From NCBI GenBank assembly GCA_947646015.1, contig CANSEY010000024.1:1-60169 (forward strand): DNA of 60,169 nt, given 5' to 3'. How positions within the stretch are numbered: position 1 is the stretch's first letter; each line of letters opens with the position of its first letter. The position numbers were made by a program, and so were the translations under genes. The notes under the pieces are model-generated. The model worked only from the letters and a program-made list of their open reading frames with translations, was not told where the DNA came from and did not search any database. This document shows, in pieces, positions 8,312 to 16,622 of the stretch. The stretch comes from an uncultured Bacteroides sp. Lineage in GTDB: Bacteria > Bacteroidota > Bacteroidia > Bacteroidales > Bacteroidaceae.

Positions 8312-10348
8312 ATGAAATATGTAATAATACTCATCCTCTGCATCTGCTCCTCTCTGCAGATGCAGGGTGCACTTTCCGCCTTAAAAGGCGGAAAGTCTAA
8401 CCTCGCCCTCCACCTCGACGGGAAAGATAACAACGTACGGACAGGTATGGGAATATTGGAACCTTCATGGACACTGGAATCCTGGATTAAAGGGGATGAT
8501 TGCCAATGGGATAGTCTCGAAGTGATCATCGGAGGAGGAGAATATAGTGAACTGAACTGGGTGGATTATCTGCCTTTGGTTGTGAAAGAAGGCAAGATTC
8601 ACTCTAGCCGTGCCAATCTCTCATCACCCCAAACACTGGATGACCAATGGCACCACGTGGCACTGACCTGTGACGGAAAGCAAACCATCCTCTATCTTGA
8701 CGGTAAACAAGTAGACAAAGCTGACACGGCGACAGCTATTCTTCCCGGAGCCATCGGAGTGCATGACGTATATTATACTTTCGGGGGATTAATCGACGAA
8801 GTACGTGTCTGGCGCAGCGCACTTCCGGAGCAAACCATCCGTCGTTGGATGAACCGTCCGGTAGAAGCCACTCACCCGGCATTTAAATCTTTGTGGGGAT
8901 ATTATAACTTCGATGACCTGAAAGATGAAACATCTGTCAATTGGGTAGGTAAAGGACATCAGGCTTATCACATCCGTAACGGACGTAACAAATACAACGA
9001 AAAAGCTCCACTGGCACATGCAGTCCCCAACGACAACCCTGCTTTTAAAGAGTTTGACGGAAACCAACAGTTGTTCAATGCCGTGATTATCCAAAGTGAA
9101 TGGGATGCTGATCAGGGAAGTAAAAACGACCAGGCGCTAAAACTGAGGATTGCCGTACAAGGTTCCAAAAACCCACTGAAACTAACGGAACTGAAACTTG
9201 ACTTCACCGGAACTACCGACCTTGCAGACATTGAGCAAATCCATATCTATTCTACCGGTAGTGAAGCACGTTCCACACAGCGTAAAGAGCTGTTCGGCAA
9301 CGGACATACTCCCGAACAGTCATTGACACTCCGTCCCACTCACGGAGAAGAGATTCTGCTGCAACCGGGCATCAACTATTTTCTTCTCACATTCGATGTC
9401 CGCTCCAAAGCAACTCCTGGACATACCTTATATGCCTCAGTACCTTTCTTCAAGTTGAACGGAAAAAAAATTATTCCCGAAACATCTGCCGAAGAAGTAC
9501 GTAAACAAGTGACTTGCAACAACCAAACACAATCCAATATAGTAAAAGTACTCCAATGGAACATCTGGCACGGAGGTATCCATCTGGGTAACGAAGGCCA
9601 ACAACGAGTACTCGATCTGATTCGAAGCAGTCGTGCAGACGTTATCATGATGCAAGAAGCTTATGGCATCCAACAAATGCTGGCAGATTCGCTAGGATAC
9701 CACCTCAAGACACATTCTCTCAAAGATAACCTGGCCATGTATAGCCGTTTCCCATTGGAAGCAATCGCCTGGAGAGAACCTTTCAAATCGAATCCTGCCA
9801 AAATCACCTTACCGAATGGTAAGCGGATAATGTTTGTTGACTGCTGGTTGCGCTATGCTTACCGCCCGGAATATACTAGCGGCTATGCTGAAAAAGGTCT
9901 CGACCCCTCTGTATGGGTTGCAGAAGATTCCATATTGGCATTACCCGATATCCGAAACATCTATACCAAGGATATAGCCCCGAACCTTGAAACGGACATG
10001 CCAGTCATTGTCACCGGAGATTTTAACTCGTGCAGCCATCTTGACTGGACCGAACGGGCTAAACCATTACACCACGGATATGGTCCGGTAGCTTTCCCGG
10101 CCTCTCGTTATATGCTGGAGAATGGCTTCAAGGACAGCTTCCGCGAGAAGAATCCCGACGAAGTTGCTTATCAGGGAGGTACAGTTGCAGCCATTTACGG
10201 GCAAATGCAAATGTCCCGCATTGACTTCATTTATTATAAAGGAGGACTCAAAGTATTATCTTCCAAGATCGTACGTACTGCTCCTGAAATAGACTATGTA
10301 TGGGCATCAGACCATGCAGCAGTACTGACCGTATTCGAAGTGGAATAA
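8312..10348 (+). CDS. Secreted LamG - BNR-associated - EEP hydrolase
   Basis: A signal peptide (about residues 1-20) leads a 678-residue three-part protein. Residues 25-200 form a LamG/concanavalin-like module (WTLESWIKG, DDQWHHVALTCDGK, IDEVRVWRSALPEQ). Residues about 250-395 resemble the beta-sandwich found N-terminal to BNR-repeat sialidases. Residues about 405-678 are an endonuclease/exonuclease/phosphatase domain with VLQWNIWHGG, a metal-binding Glu in MMQEAYG, the VTGDFNS motif, and a terminal SDHAAV. EEP enzymes cleave phosphodiester or phosphomonoester bonds, so the substrate could be nucleic acid, a phospholipid head group or a phosphorylated glycan. It is the only clear enzyme in this SusCD operon. 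No lipobox is evident, so it is probably periplasmic or secreted. Confidence 0.88.
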   Translation: MKYVIILILCICSSLQMQGALSALKGGKSNLALHLDGKDNNVRTGMGILEPSWTLESWIKGDDCQWDSLEVIIGGGEYSELNWVDYLPLVVKEGKIHSSRANLSSPQTLDDQWHHVALTCDGKQTILYLDGKQVDKADTATAILPGAIGVHDVYYTFGGLIDEVRVWRSALPEQTIRRWMNRPVEATHPAFKSLWGYYNFDDLKDETSVNWVGKGHQAYHIRNGRNKYNEKAPLAHAVPNDNPAFKEFDGNQQLFNAVIIQSEWDADQGSKNDQALKLRIAVQGSKNPLKLTELKLDFTGTTDLADIEQIHIYSTGSEARSTQRKELFGNGHTPEQSLTLRPTHGEEILLQPGINYFLLTFDVRSKATPGHTLYASVPFFKLNGKKIIPETSAEEVRKQVTCNNQTQSNIVKVLQWNIWHGGIHLGNEGQQRVLDLIRSSRADVIMMQEAYGIQQMLADSLGYHLKTHSLKDNLAMYSRFPLEAIAWREPFKSNPAKITLPNGKRIMFVDCWLRYAYRPEYTSGYAEKGLDPSVWVAEDSILALPDIRNIYTKDIAPNLETDMPVIVTGDFNSCSHLDWTERAKPLHHGYGPVAFPASRYMLENGFKDSFREKNPDEVAYQGGTVAAIYGQMQMSRIDFIYYKGGLKVLSSKIVRTAPEIDYVWASDHAAVLTVFEVE

Positions 10349-10355
10349 AAATAAC

Positions 10356-10418
10356 AGGCACGGATGTAGCCGAAAAACAGATATTTATAATCTTGTGAAA
10401 TCCGCATCATCCGTGCCT
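10356..10418. terminator. Inverted repeat between convergent genes
   Basis: Perfect 11-bp arms AGGCACGGATG (10356-10366) and CATCCGTGCCT (10408-10418) are separated by 41 bp. The position just after the LamG-EEP stop and before the convergent M56 gene suggests a shared terminator, though no strong U-tract follows. Confidence 0.55.
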
Positions 10419-10443
10419 AATCTATCAGCATAAGAACACCATG

Positions 10444-12636
10444 CTACAAAATCACGCGTTTATAGGGTTCTTTCTGATAATCTTTTATCTTGATTTTCCA
10501 CCAGTTCCAACTGCTTCCGTTAGTCGGCGAAATAATTCCCGCATCCGGATACTTGTTATAGAAATCAATCGTTTTTACCCTCTTGGGAAGTTTTGGAAAC
10601 ACAAGTGTCAGTAAAACAGAGCGCCCCTGACAACCTTCCACCCACAGCAATTTATTCATTTCAATGCCATGTGCTTCTTCCAGAACCGGATATTCATCAC
10701 CAGTCTTGCAATCTACTATACACAATCCTTTATTGATGACTAACCAATTACGATCATAATGAATAGGTACACTCAAAACAACCAACGTCTTATCAGGCAA
10801 AGTTTCAATCTTCTGAATCTGCGTTCTTCCACCATTGTGACGAGAAGAAACAGACAGCTGATTCGCATTAAGAGTCACTTCTTCCAATTTATCAGAACGT
10901 AGAGGTCGTCCCTCTCTGTCATATTCGGCTTGACGGACAGCTGTCGGCTGAAAATTATCAACTTTCAGATTATCCAACGTCCATGCGCCTCCATTGGGCG
11001 GCGTCAATCCTTTCTCTTCCGGAAAACAATCCCGGATACTTACTGTCTTTACTTTCCGGTCAAGGGGAGGAAATACAAGAGTAAATTCCAACATTTGCCC
11101 TTCTTGCCCCACAACCCAATAAACCCGGTTTAACTCAATCCCACGGGTAACCGAACGAATACGGTAAACATCCTTCGAATCTTCGTCAACGATGGACAAC
11201 CCCTTTTCAAATTGCAACCAATGCCTGTCATAATGTATTGGAATAGCCAAAGTAACACGGGTATCTTCTTTAGACCGTTCAATGAACCGCACATATGCAT
11301 TATTTTTACATGGAGCACGAGACAATACAACCTGATCAGCCCGTAAATCGATATCCACGGTATGATTTATATTTTGCTCCTGTGAAAAAGTTCCATCCGA
11401 GCTCTCTGCCGAAAGTGTATCCAGAGCCTTCGGTACAAAAATTGAGACTTGCGCAAGCGGCTGTCCGGCCCCGGATTGAACGATGTGAGCATCCCTTGAT
11501 TGTACATAGTGAACTATCTTTGGAGTATCCAGCAATAAAAAGTCTTTCTCATTACCGGCACTGTCTACTGTTACTTCGGGTAATACGACTTTCGGAGTTT
11601 CTGCCTTTATCGGCAAAGATACCATCGGCAATACGGGTTCGACCAGCACCGGATTTTCCGTAAAAGAGAATAAAGCCAGTACACCTATACATAAAGGAAG
11701 CAACGCTATCTTGCGTACCCCTGCCAAACGTTCTTTATATTGATGTTTCATCATGATAAATCGTTTTTTAATTAATGAATTATGAAAACCATTTGCAACC
11801 TTCGGGCTGTATCCCATCAACTCTTCGAATAAGATGCTTTGATATTCAAATAATTCAATCTCGCCGGAAAGCAAACAACGATCCACCTGAAATTCATGGA
11901 GGGCTCGCAGTTCACGTTTTACCAGCCAGACAAACGGATTAAACCAACATAAAATAGACAAACCTTCAATAAATAAAGCGTCCCGATAGTGATGATTACG
12001 AATATGCGCCTTTTCATGAAGCAGAACTACACGCAACACTTCGCCTTCTAATTTCCGGTTGATAAAAATCATCCGGTAGAACGAGAACGGCGAAACGACC
12101 TCATTGTTACGTACGATGCAAATCCCATCGGCATCCGTAGTACAAGTTCCCCAACGCTTTAAACGCCAGATCCGCACCATTTCGACCAATAAATGCACCA
12201 AAAGGATAAATACTCCCGAACCGTATACGATCCAGGCTATTTGCCAATAATTCCACGAAACATAAAAAGGTTCTTCGACTATTTCTTCTTCCGTCTGATG
12301 CGTGACAGCTTCATTCACATCCGTCAGCATTGCTGTTGCAAGCGTATCCGGTTGTATCCCATTATTATCTATTTGCATCAAAGAAACTTTATCCGTTTGC
12401 GCTTCCTGCGCCACCACTATCTGTTCCATTTTTACCGGTTTCACCACCTCTACCGGGTAAACCGGAATACGTAACACCGATACTGCCCCGGCCAACAACA
12501 CCGAAAACAGCAAATAATTCCGGCATTGGTTGAAGGGTGCTTTACGATCGAACAACAAGTAATAACACAGCCATAACACAAATGAAGCTCCTATGAAACG
12601 AAGAATAGCCCATTCGCTATAATCAAAATCGATCAT
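10444..12636 (-). CDS. BlaR1/MecR1-type M56 membrane peptidase with tandem C-terminal domain
   Basis: The 730-residue protein has membrane helices near residues 10-28, 40-58, 128-152 and 305-325. Its zinc-peptidase motif HEKAH (207-211) lies in a region typical of the M56 family (WFNPFVWLVKREL). In BlaR1 systems the peptidase cleaves the partner BlaI repressor or itself when a signal is sensed. The partner repressor gene is 3 bp upstream. Instead of a penicillin-binding domain, the C-terminal half carries two copies (about 445-565 and 603-722) of a domain marked by PIHYDRxWL, a Gly-Ile turn and TLVFPxL. The same domain begins the thioredoxin-fold protein at 34452. It probably senses something in the periplasm; what it senses is unknown. 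Confidence 0.88.
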   Translation of the reverse strand: MIDFDYSEWAILRFIGASFVLWLCYYLLFDRKAPFNQCRNYLLFSVLLAGAVSVLRIPVYPVEVVKPVKMEQIVVAQEAQTDKVSLMQIDNNGIQPDTLATAMLTDVNEAVTHQTEEEIVEEPFYVSWNYWQIAWIVYGSGVFILLVHLLVEMVRIWRLKRWGTCTTDADGICIVRNNEVVSPFSFYRMIFINRKLEGEVLRVVLLHEKAHIRNHHYRDALFIEGLSILCWFNPFVWLVKRELRALHEFQVDRCLLSGEIELFEYQSILFEELMGYSPKVANGFHNSLIKKRFIMMKHQYKERLAGVRKIALLPLCIGVLALFSFTENPVLVEPVLPMVSLPIKAETPKVVLPEVTVDSAGNEKDFLLLDTPKIVHYVQSRDAHIVQSGAGQPLAQVSIFVPKALDTLSAESSDGTFSQEQNINHTVDIDLRADQVVLSRAPCKNNAYVRFIERSKEDTRVTLAIPIHYDRHWLQFEKGLSIVDEDSKDVYRIRSVTRGIELNRVYWVVGQEGQMLEFTLVFPPLDRKVKTVSIRDCFPEEKGLTPPNGGAWTLDNLKVDNFQPTAVRQAEYDREGRPLRSDKLEEVTLNANQLSVSSRHNGGRTQIQKIETLPDKTLVVLSVPIHYDRNWLVINKGLCIVDCKTGDEYPVLEEAHGIEMNKLLWVEGCQGRSVLLTLVFPKLPKRVKTIDFYNKYPDAGIISPTNGSSWNWWKIKIKDYQKEPYKRVIL

Positions 12637-12639
12637 ACC

Positions 12640-13014
12640 TTATTCTTTTTTGTTTTCCTTCAGCATTTCAATCAGTTCGTCGATTTCCTGCACCGACATT
12701 TTCTCTTTTTTGGTAAAGAACGAAACCATTGCTTTCACCGAACCGCTAAAAAAGTTATCCACAACCCGATTCATAAAACGATTAGTATAACTCTCTTTTG
12801 AAACCAACGGATAATATTGATAATTCTTTCCGAAACTACGATAAGCTACAAAACCTTTGTTTTGCAACACACGCAACACGGTAGAAACTGTATTATACGC
12901 CGGACGTGGTTCTTCCAGCTCCTGCAAGATTTCATTCACAAAAGCATTTTCTTTCTGCCAAAGCACCTGCATGATCTGGAGTTCTGCTTTTGTCAATTCT
13001 TTCTGTTCATTCAT
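12640..13014 (-). CDS. BlaI/MecI/CopY-family transcriptional repressor
   Basis: A 124-residue winged-helix protein with the family pattern LTKAELQIMQVLWQKENAFV, then PAYNTVSTVLRVLQNKGFV as the recognition region. The C-terminal dimerisation helices contain FFTKKEKMSVQEIDELIEML. It is the first gene of a two-gene operon with the M56 peptidase, as in bla/mec regulators. A perfect 13-bp inverted repeat (13091-13124) overlaps its promoter and is the likely operator, implying autoregulation. Nothing here resembles a beta-lactamase, so the regulated function is unknown. Confidence 0.92.
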   Translation of the reverse strand: MNEQKELTKAELQIMQVLWQKENAFVNEILQELEEPRPAYNTVSTVLRVLQNKGFVAYRSFGKNYQYYPLVSKESYTNRFMNRVVDNFFSGSVKAMVSFFTKKEKMSVQEIDELIEMLKENKKE

Positions 13015-13080
13015 ACCAAGTAATTTTAGATTATACTTCTATTCATCAAGTATTTGGGATACAACCTGAATGGAATGACA

Positions 13081-13088
13081 CAAATATA
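13081..13088 (-). promoter_or_regulatory. -7 element of blaI-like gene
   Basis: On the minus strand TATATTTG lies 67 bp before the repressor ATG and matches the Bacteroides -7 consensus exactly. Confidence 0.6.
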
Positions 13089-13090
13089 TA

Positions 13091-13124
13091 ACTATAAATA
13101 TAGATATAGAACTATATTTATAGT
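13091..13124. promoter_or_regulatory. Putative BlaI-type operator
   Basis: ACTATAAATATAG (13091-13103) and CTATATTTATAGT (13112-13124) form a perfect 13-bp inverted repeat with an 8-bp spacer. It covers the expected -33 region of the promoter whose -7 box is 13081-13088. BlaI/MecI operators are also AT-rich dyads in this position. Binding is inferred. Confidence 0.6.
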
Positions 13125-13170
13125 ATTTCACATATAAAAGTCATATTTAATAAAACATTCACATATAAGA

Positions 13171-13199
13171 AGAGGCCGCCTTTAAATAAGACGACCTCT
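13171..13199 (-). terminator. Terminator-like hairpin after the tricorn-like gene
   Basis: AGAGG and CCTCT arms with further paired CG and CTT/AAG segments and two mismatches form a short hairpin 30-60 bp past the stop. The U-tract is weak. Confidence 0.4.
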
Positions 13200-13228
13200 C
13201 AGTTCAAATATACAATATAGTTAAATCA

Positions 13229-16200
13229 TTATTTCTTTGGCAGTTCTTTCAATAAACAATCTACTGCAGCTTTCAATTGTGCATCTTCACCCTTCAACGA
13301 AGCGGCAGGCTCGTTATAGATCAACACATCCGGTTCAAGTGTATGGTTTTCCAGATAATTACCCTGCATATCCATACAACCTACCTGCGGAATGCCAAAT
13401 ACAAGACTCGGATCGATCTGACGTTCCCACCACACAGCTGTCATAGTTCCGGCCACCGGAGTACCTACAAGTTTGCCGATACCTAATGTTTTGTAAACAT
13501 ATGGAGTACCATGTGCATTACTATAGTTATCTTCACAAACCAGCATACACGAGGGCTTCAGCCATTTATTGAACGGATCGCTACCAATATACTGTCCGCG
13601 GGGAACAAAACGCTGATATTCTTTTCCACTCAGAAGCGTCACCACATCATCGTGCAACCAACCACCTCCATTATGACGGACATCTACGACTACAGCTTCT
13701 TTATTACGGTAGCGTCCCAATAATTCAGAATACATCTTACGGAAACTTTGGCTGTCCATACCTTTAATATGCACATATCCCAAACGGCCACCCGACAATT
13801 CTTCTACTTTCTTGCGATTACGTTCTACCCAACGTTTATACAATAATTCACGCTGCGCGCCATAACTGATTGCTTTCACAGTCTCTTCAAAACGCTTTTT
13901 TGTAGCAGGATCATAGACAGAGAGCAGCACCTTGCGTCCTACTTTCCCCTCAAATAACGGGAAATAGTCTTCACCTTTCTTAATAAGAGTACCGTCCACT
14001 TTCTCGATAATGCAACCCGGCTTCACATCCGTCTTTTTCAATGTAAAGGGACCTTGCTCGATAATTTCTTTTATTTTTAACCCATCACCGTTATATGTAT
14101 CGTCATAGAATACACCCAGTGCTGCTGTTGCCAATGCACCTCCTGCACCGGAATAACGGGCTCCGGTATGTGAAGCGTTCAACTCACCAAGCATCTCACT
14201 CAACAGTTCGGCAAAATCGTAGTTATTATTGATATATGGCAAGAACTTTTCATAGCTCTTCTTATACAAAGGCCAATCTACCCCTTGCAGATCTTTCACA
14301 TAGAACTTATCATCGACCTGCTGCCACACATGATCGAAAATATAAGCACGTTCGCCACCCGGCTGATAATCAAAGAAAGATTCAAATGCAATCGGTGTTG
14401 TTTTACTACCGGCTATCTCAATTTTCTTCATACCCCCACCGGTACACATAAAGATGTTCTCACCTTTTTTATCGGGCAATAACGAACCGCCTCCAACACC
14501 TTTCAACAGAATCTTGGTAGAATTCTCTTTCAGATCATGTTCCCACAAATCATAACCGCTTTCAAAAGCTGCCAGATAATAGAGTTTATCACCTTTCGGT
14601 GTCAATACAGCATCACCCATGAAAGAAGAATTGACGGTCAGGCGTACAATACGGTCAAACCGATTGTCGAGATCGAACTTCAAAGGTTTCACCTCTTCTT
14701 TCTTTTCTTCATCCCCATCTTTCTTGTTTTTCTCTTTGGCGTCTTTTTTCTTATCGTCTTTTTTATTCTCTTTCTTTTTCTTTTCTGCTTTTTCTTTCTC
14801 GGCCTTTTCAGCTTTCTCTGCCTCTTCAAGCAAAGCAAGATCTTCCTTATTCATGCGAAAACGGTCGTAAGCATCTACATCGAAGAACATAATGTAAGCA
14901 TCGTACTGAGCGCCCCAACTACCATGACTGCGATAGCCTGCACGGTCACTGAACCACACCATTGCTTTACCACCCAACACCCATTTTGCATTTCCATCCG
15001 AATATCCACTCTCGGTCAGATTGTGCATTTCTCCTTTACCATCGGCATTCAGAAGCACAATGTCTTTATTATTCCAACCACCGATACCTATAAATTCAGA
15101 AAGAATCCATTTACTATCGGGACTCCACTCAAACCACTGATCACCATCACTGTAAGAATACTGATATTGTGCATCCATCACAGTACGTACCTTCTTAGTC
15201 TTGAGATTGATGACGCGGATTGCCGTACGATTTTCAAGAAATGCGATTTCTTTTCCGTCCGGACTATACTTCGGATTGAATGAAGCGATATCCGAATTAG
15301 TCAGACGTTCTTCTTTCAATTCCGTAGCATAAGTGAACTGTTTTTCGTCTTTCCGTACGATAGTCGAAGTATAGAGTTGCCAGAGTCCGCCACGTTCCGA
15401 AGCATACACCAGAGTGCGCCCATCGGGTGCAAAATCAATACCCCGTTCCTGGCAAGGTGTGTTCGTAACCTGTTTAGTAGTCTTATATTCCACCGAAGTG
15501 ACATACACATCTCCTCTCAGAATAAAAGCAACTTCCTTACCATCCGGAGAAACAGCCATCTCAGTAGCCCCACTGGTCTTAATCTGGCGAATCAGGTCTT
15601 TATCATTTCTATCGGATAGAATCTTTACAGAAACTTTCTGCGGTTTACCGCCGGGAGCCAACGTATAGATCTCACCATCGAAACCATAACAAAGGTTACC
15701 GTTGGAAGCCATACTGAGAAAGCGCACCGGATGTTGCTTGTGGTGAGTCACTTGCTTGGATGTATCCGAACCGGGAGTACGCTGGTAAACATTAAACGTT
15801 CCATTCTCTTCACTCAGATAGTAGAATGATTTTCCGTCCGGTGCCCACACCGGTTCACGGTCTTCACCAATGAAAGTAGTCTGTTTTTCGTAGCGCGGAG
15901 TCTGTCCCGACCGGAGCATCCAGATATCACGGGCAATCGGTGACTTCTGATGCTTGCGCCAGTAATCTTCGTATCCTTTCTTGTCCTGATAAAGAATTGT
16001 TCCTTCTTTATTTATAGAAATACATTCCATCGGCATGGACGAGAACATTACAGGACGTCCGCCCGAAACCGGAATCTGATATATCTGCTGAAATTGTCCG
16101 TTTGAAGGGAATCCGGCATCTTCGGTAGAAGGCATGATATCGGCAGTAAATAAAATATGTCCGGCATCAGTAAAAGCAACCGGAGTTTCGCCCCCCGAAA

Positions 16201-16516
16201 ATGTTGTCAAACGGCGAGGCTCTCCACCGTCTTTCGACACAATAAATACGTCCATACTTCCCATGCGGTCGGAAGCAAAAGCAATCTGCTTACTATCAGG
16301 ACTCCAAATCGGTGTCGTATCAAAAGCTGGATTGGTAGTGATTTGCGTAGCCTTGCCACCGGATACGGGGACTGTAAAAATGTCACCTTTGTAGGTGAAT
16401 GCAATGGTAGTTCCATCGGGAGAGATAGCACAATGACGCATCCACAACGGATTCTCTTGTGCCCAAAGTGCTCCGGCAAACAGAAGGGCCACAGCACTCA
16501 TGAAGAGTTTTTTCAT
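13229..16516 (-). CDS. Tricorn-like S41 family peptidase
   Basis: A 1095-residue protein with a signal peptide (residues 1-19, cleavage after LWAQ). Repeated SPDG/SPDSK motifs (for example CAISPDGTTIAFTYKGD) mark PD40 beta-propeller blades over about 20-560. A Lys/Glu-rich linker (about 565-620) follows, then a second propeller-like part, a PDZ-like region (about 830-900, PGCIIEKVDGTLIKKGEDY), and a C-terminal S41 domain. The S41 part contains LGYVHIKGM, AVVVDVRHNGGGW and the probable nucleophile region CEDNYSNAHG. Tricorn-type proteases degrade peptides. With a signal peptide this one would act in the periplasm or be surface-linked. No obvious promoter match lies directly upstream. Confidence 0.9.
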   Translation of the reverse strand: MKKLFMSAVALLFAGALWAQENPLWMRHCAISPDGTTIAFTYKGDIFTVPVSGGKATQITTNPAFDTTPIWSPDSKQIAFASDRMGSMDVFIVSKDGGEPRRLTTFSGGETPVAFTDAGHILFTADIMPSTEDAGFPSNGQFQQIYQIPVSGGRPVMFSSMPMECISINKEGTILYQDKKGYEDYWRKHQKSPIARDIWMLRSGQTPRYEKQTTFIGEDREPVWAPDGKSFYYLSEENGTFNVYQRTPGSDTSKQVTHHKQHPVRFLSMASNGNLCYGFDGEIYTLAPGGKPQKVSVKILSDRNDKDLIRQIKTSGATEMAVSPDGKEVAFILRGDVYVTSVEYKTTKQVTNTPCQERGIDFAPDGRTLVYASERGGLWQLYTSTIVRKDEKQFTYATELKEERLTNSDIASFNPKYSPDGKEIAFLENRTAIRVINLKTKKVRTVMDAQYQYSYSDGDQWFEWSPDSKWILSEFIGIGGWNNKDIVLLNADGKGEMHNLTESGYSDGNAKWVLGGKAMVWFSDRAGYRSHGSWGAQYDAYIMFFDVDAYDRFRMNKEDLALLEEAEKAEKAEKEKAEKKKKENKKDDKKKDAKEKNKKDGDEEKKEEVKPLKFDLDNRFDRIVRLTVNSSFMGDAVLTPKGDKLYYLAAFESGYDLWEHDLKENSTKILLKGVGGGSLLPDKKGENIFMCTGGGMKKIEIAGSKTTPIAFESFFDYQPGGERAYIFDHVWQQVDDKFYVKDLQGVDWPLYKKSYEKFLPYINNNYDFAELLSEMLGELNASHTGARYSGAGGALATAALGVFYDDTYNGDGLKIKEIIEQGPFTLKKTDVKPGCIIEKVDGTLIKKGEDYFPLFEGKVGRKVLLSVYDPATKKRFEETVKAISYGAQRELLYKRWVERNRKKVEELSGGRLGYVHIKGMDSQSFRKMYSELLGRYRNKEAVVVDVRHNGGGWLHDDVVTLLSGKEYQRFVPRGQYIGSDPFNKWLKPSCMLVCEDNYSNAHGTPYVYKTLGIGKLVGTPVAGTMTAVWWERQIDPSLVFGIPQVGCMDMQGNYLENHTLEPDVLIYNEPAASLKGEDAQLKAAVDCLLKELPKK

Positions 16517-16547
16517 TTTGTATTATTTAAGCATATTAAAAAAAGCA

Positions 16548-16584
16548 AGACCCCACAGCCCTTGTAAAAAGAGTTGTGAGGTCT
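16548..16584 (-). terminator. Intrinsic terminator of mdh
   Basis: Arms AGACCCCACA (16548-16557) and TGTGAGGTCT (16575-16584) pair with one mismatch. On the minus strand they are followed by a T-rich run (TTGCTTTTTTT), a good rho-independent terminator 40-75 bp after the mdh stop. Confidence 0.75.
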
Positions 16585-16622
16585 GCATATTCCATTTTCA
16601 GATTAAAAATCCGGCATTCAGA

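Noticed and set aside
12640-13014. Beta-lactam resistance regulator in the strict sense
   Set aside because: BlaI and M56 are present, but no beta-lactamase or PBP domain is nearby and the M56 C-terminus is a different domain; a resistance role is not supported.
14537-15283. 248-codon plus-strand ORF inside the tricorn-like gene
   Set aside because: Antisense shadow; the Phe/Leu-rich stretch comes from the Lys/Glu codons of the real gene on the other strand.
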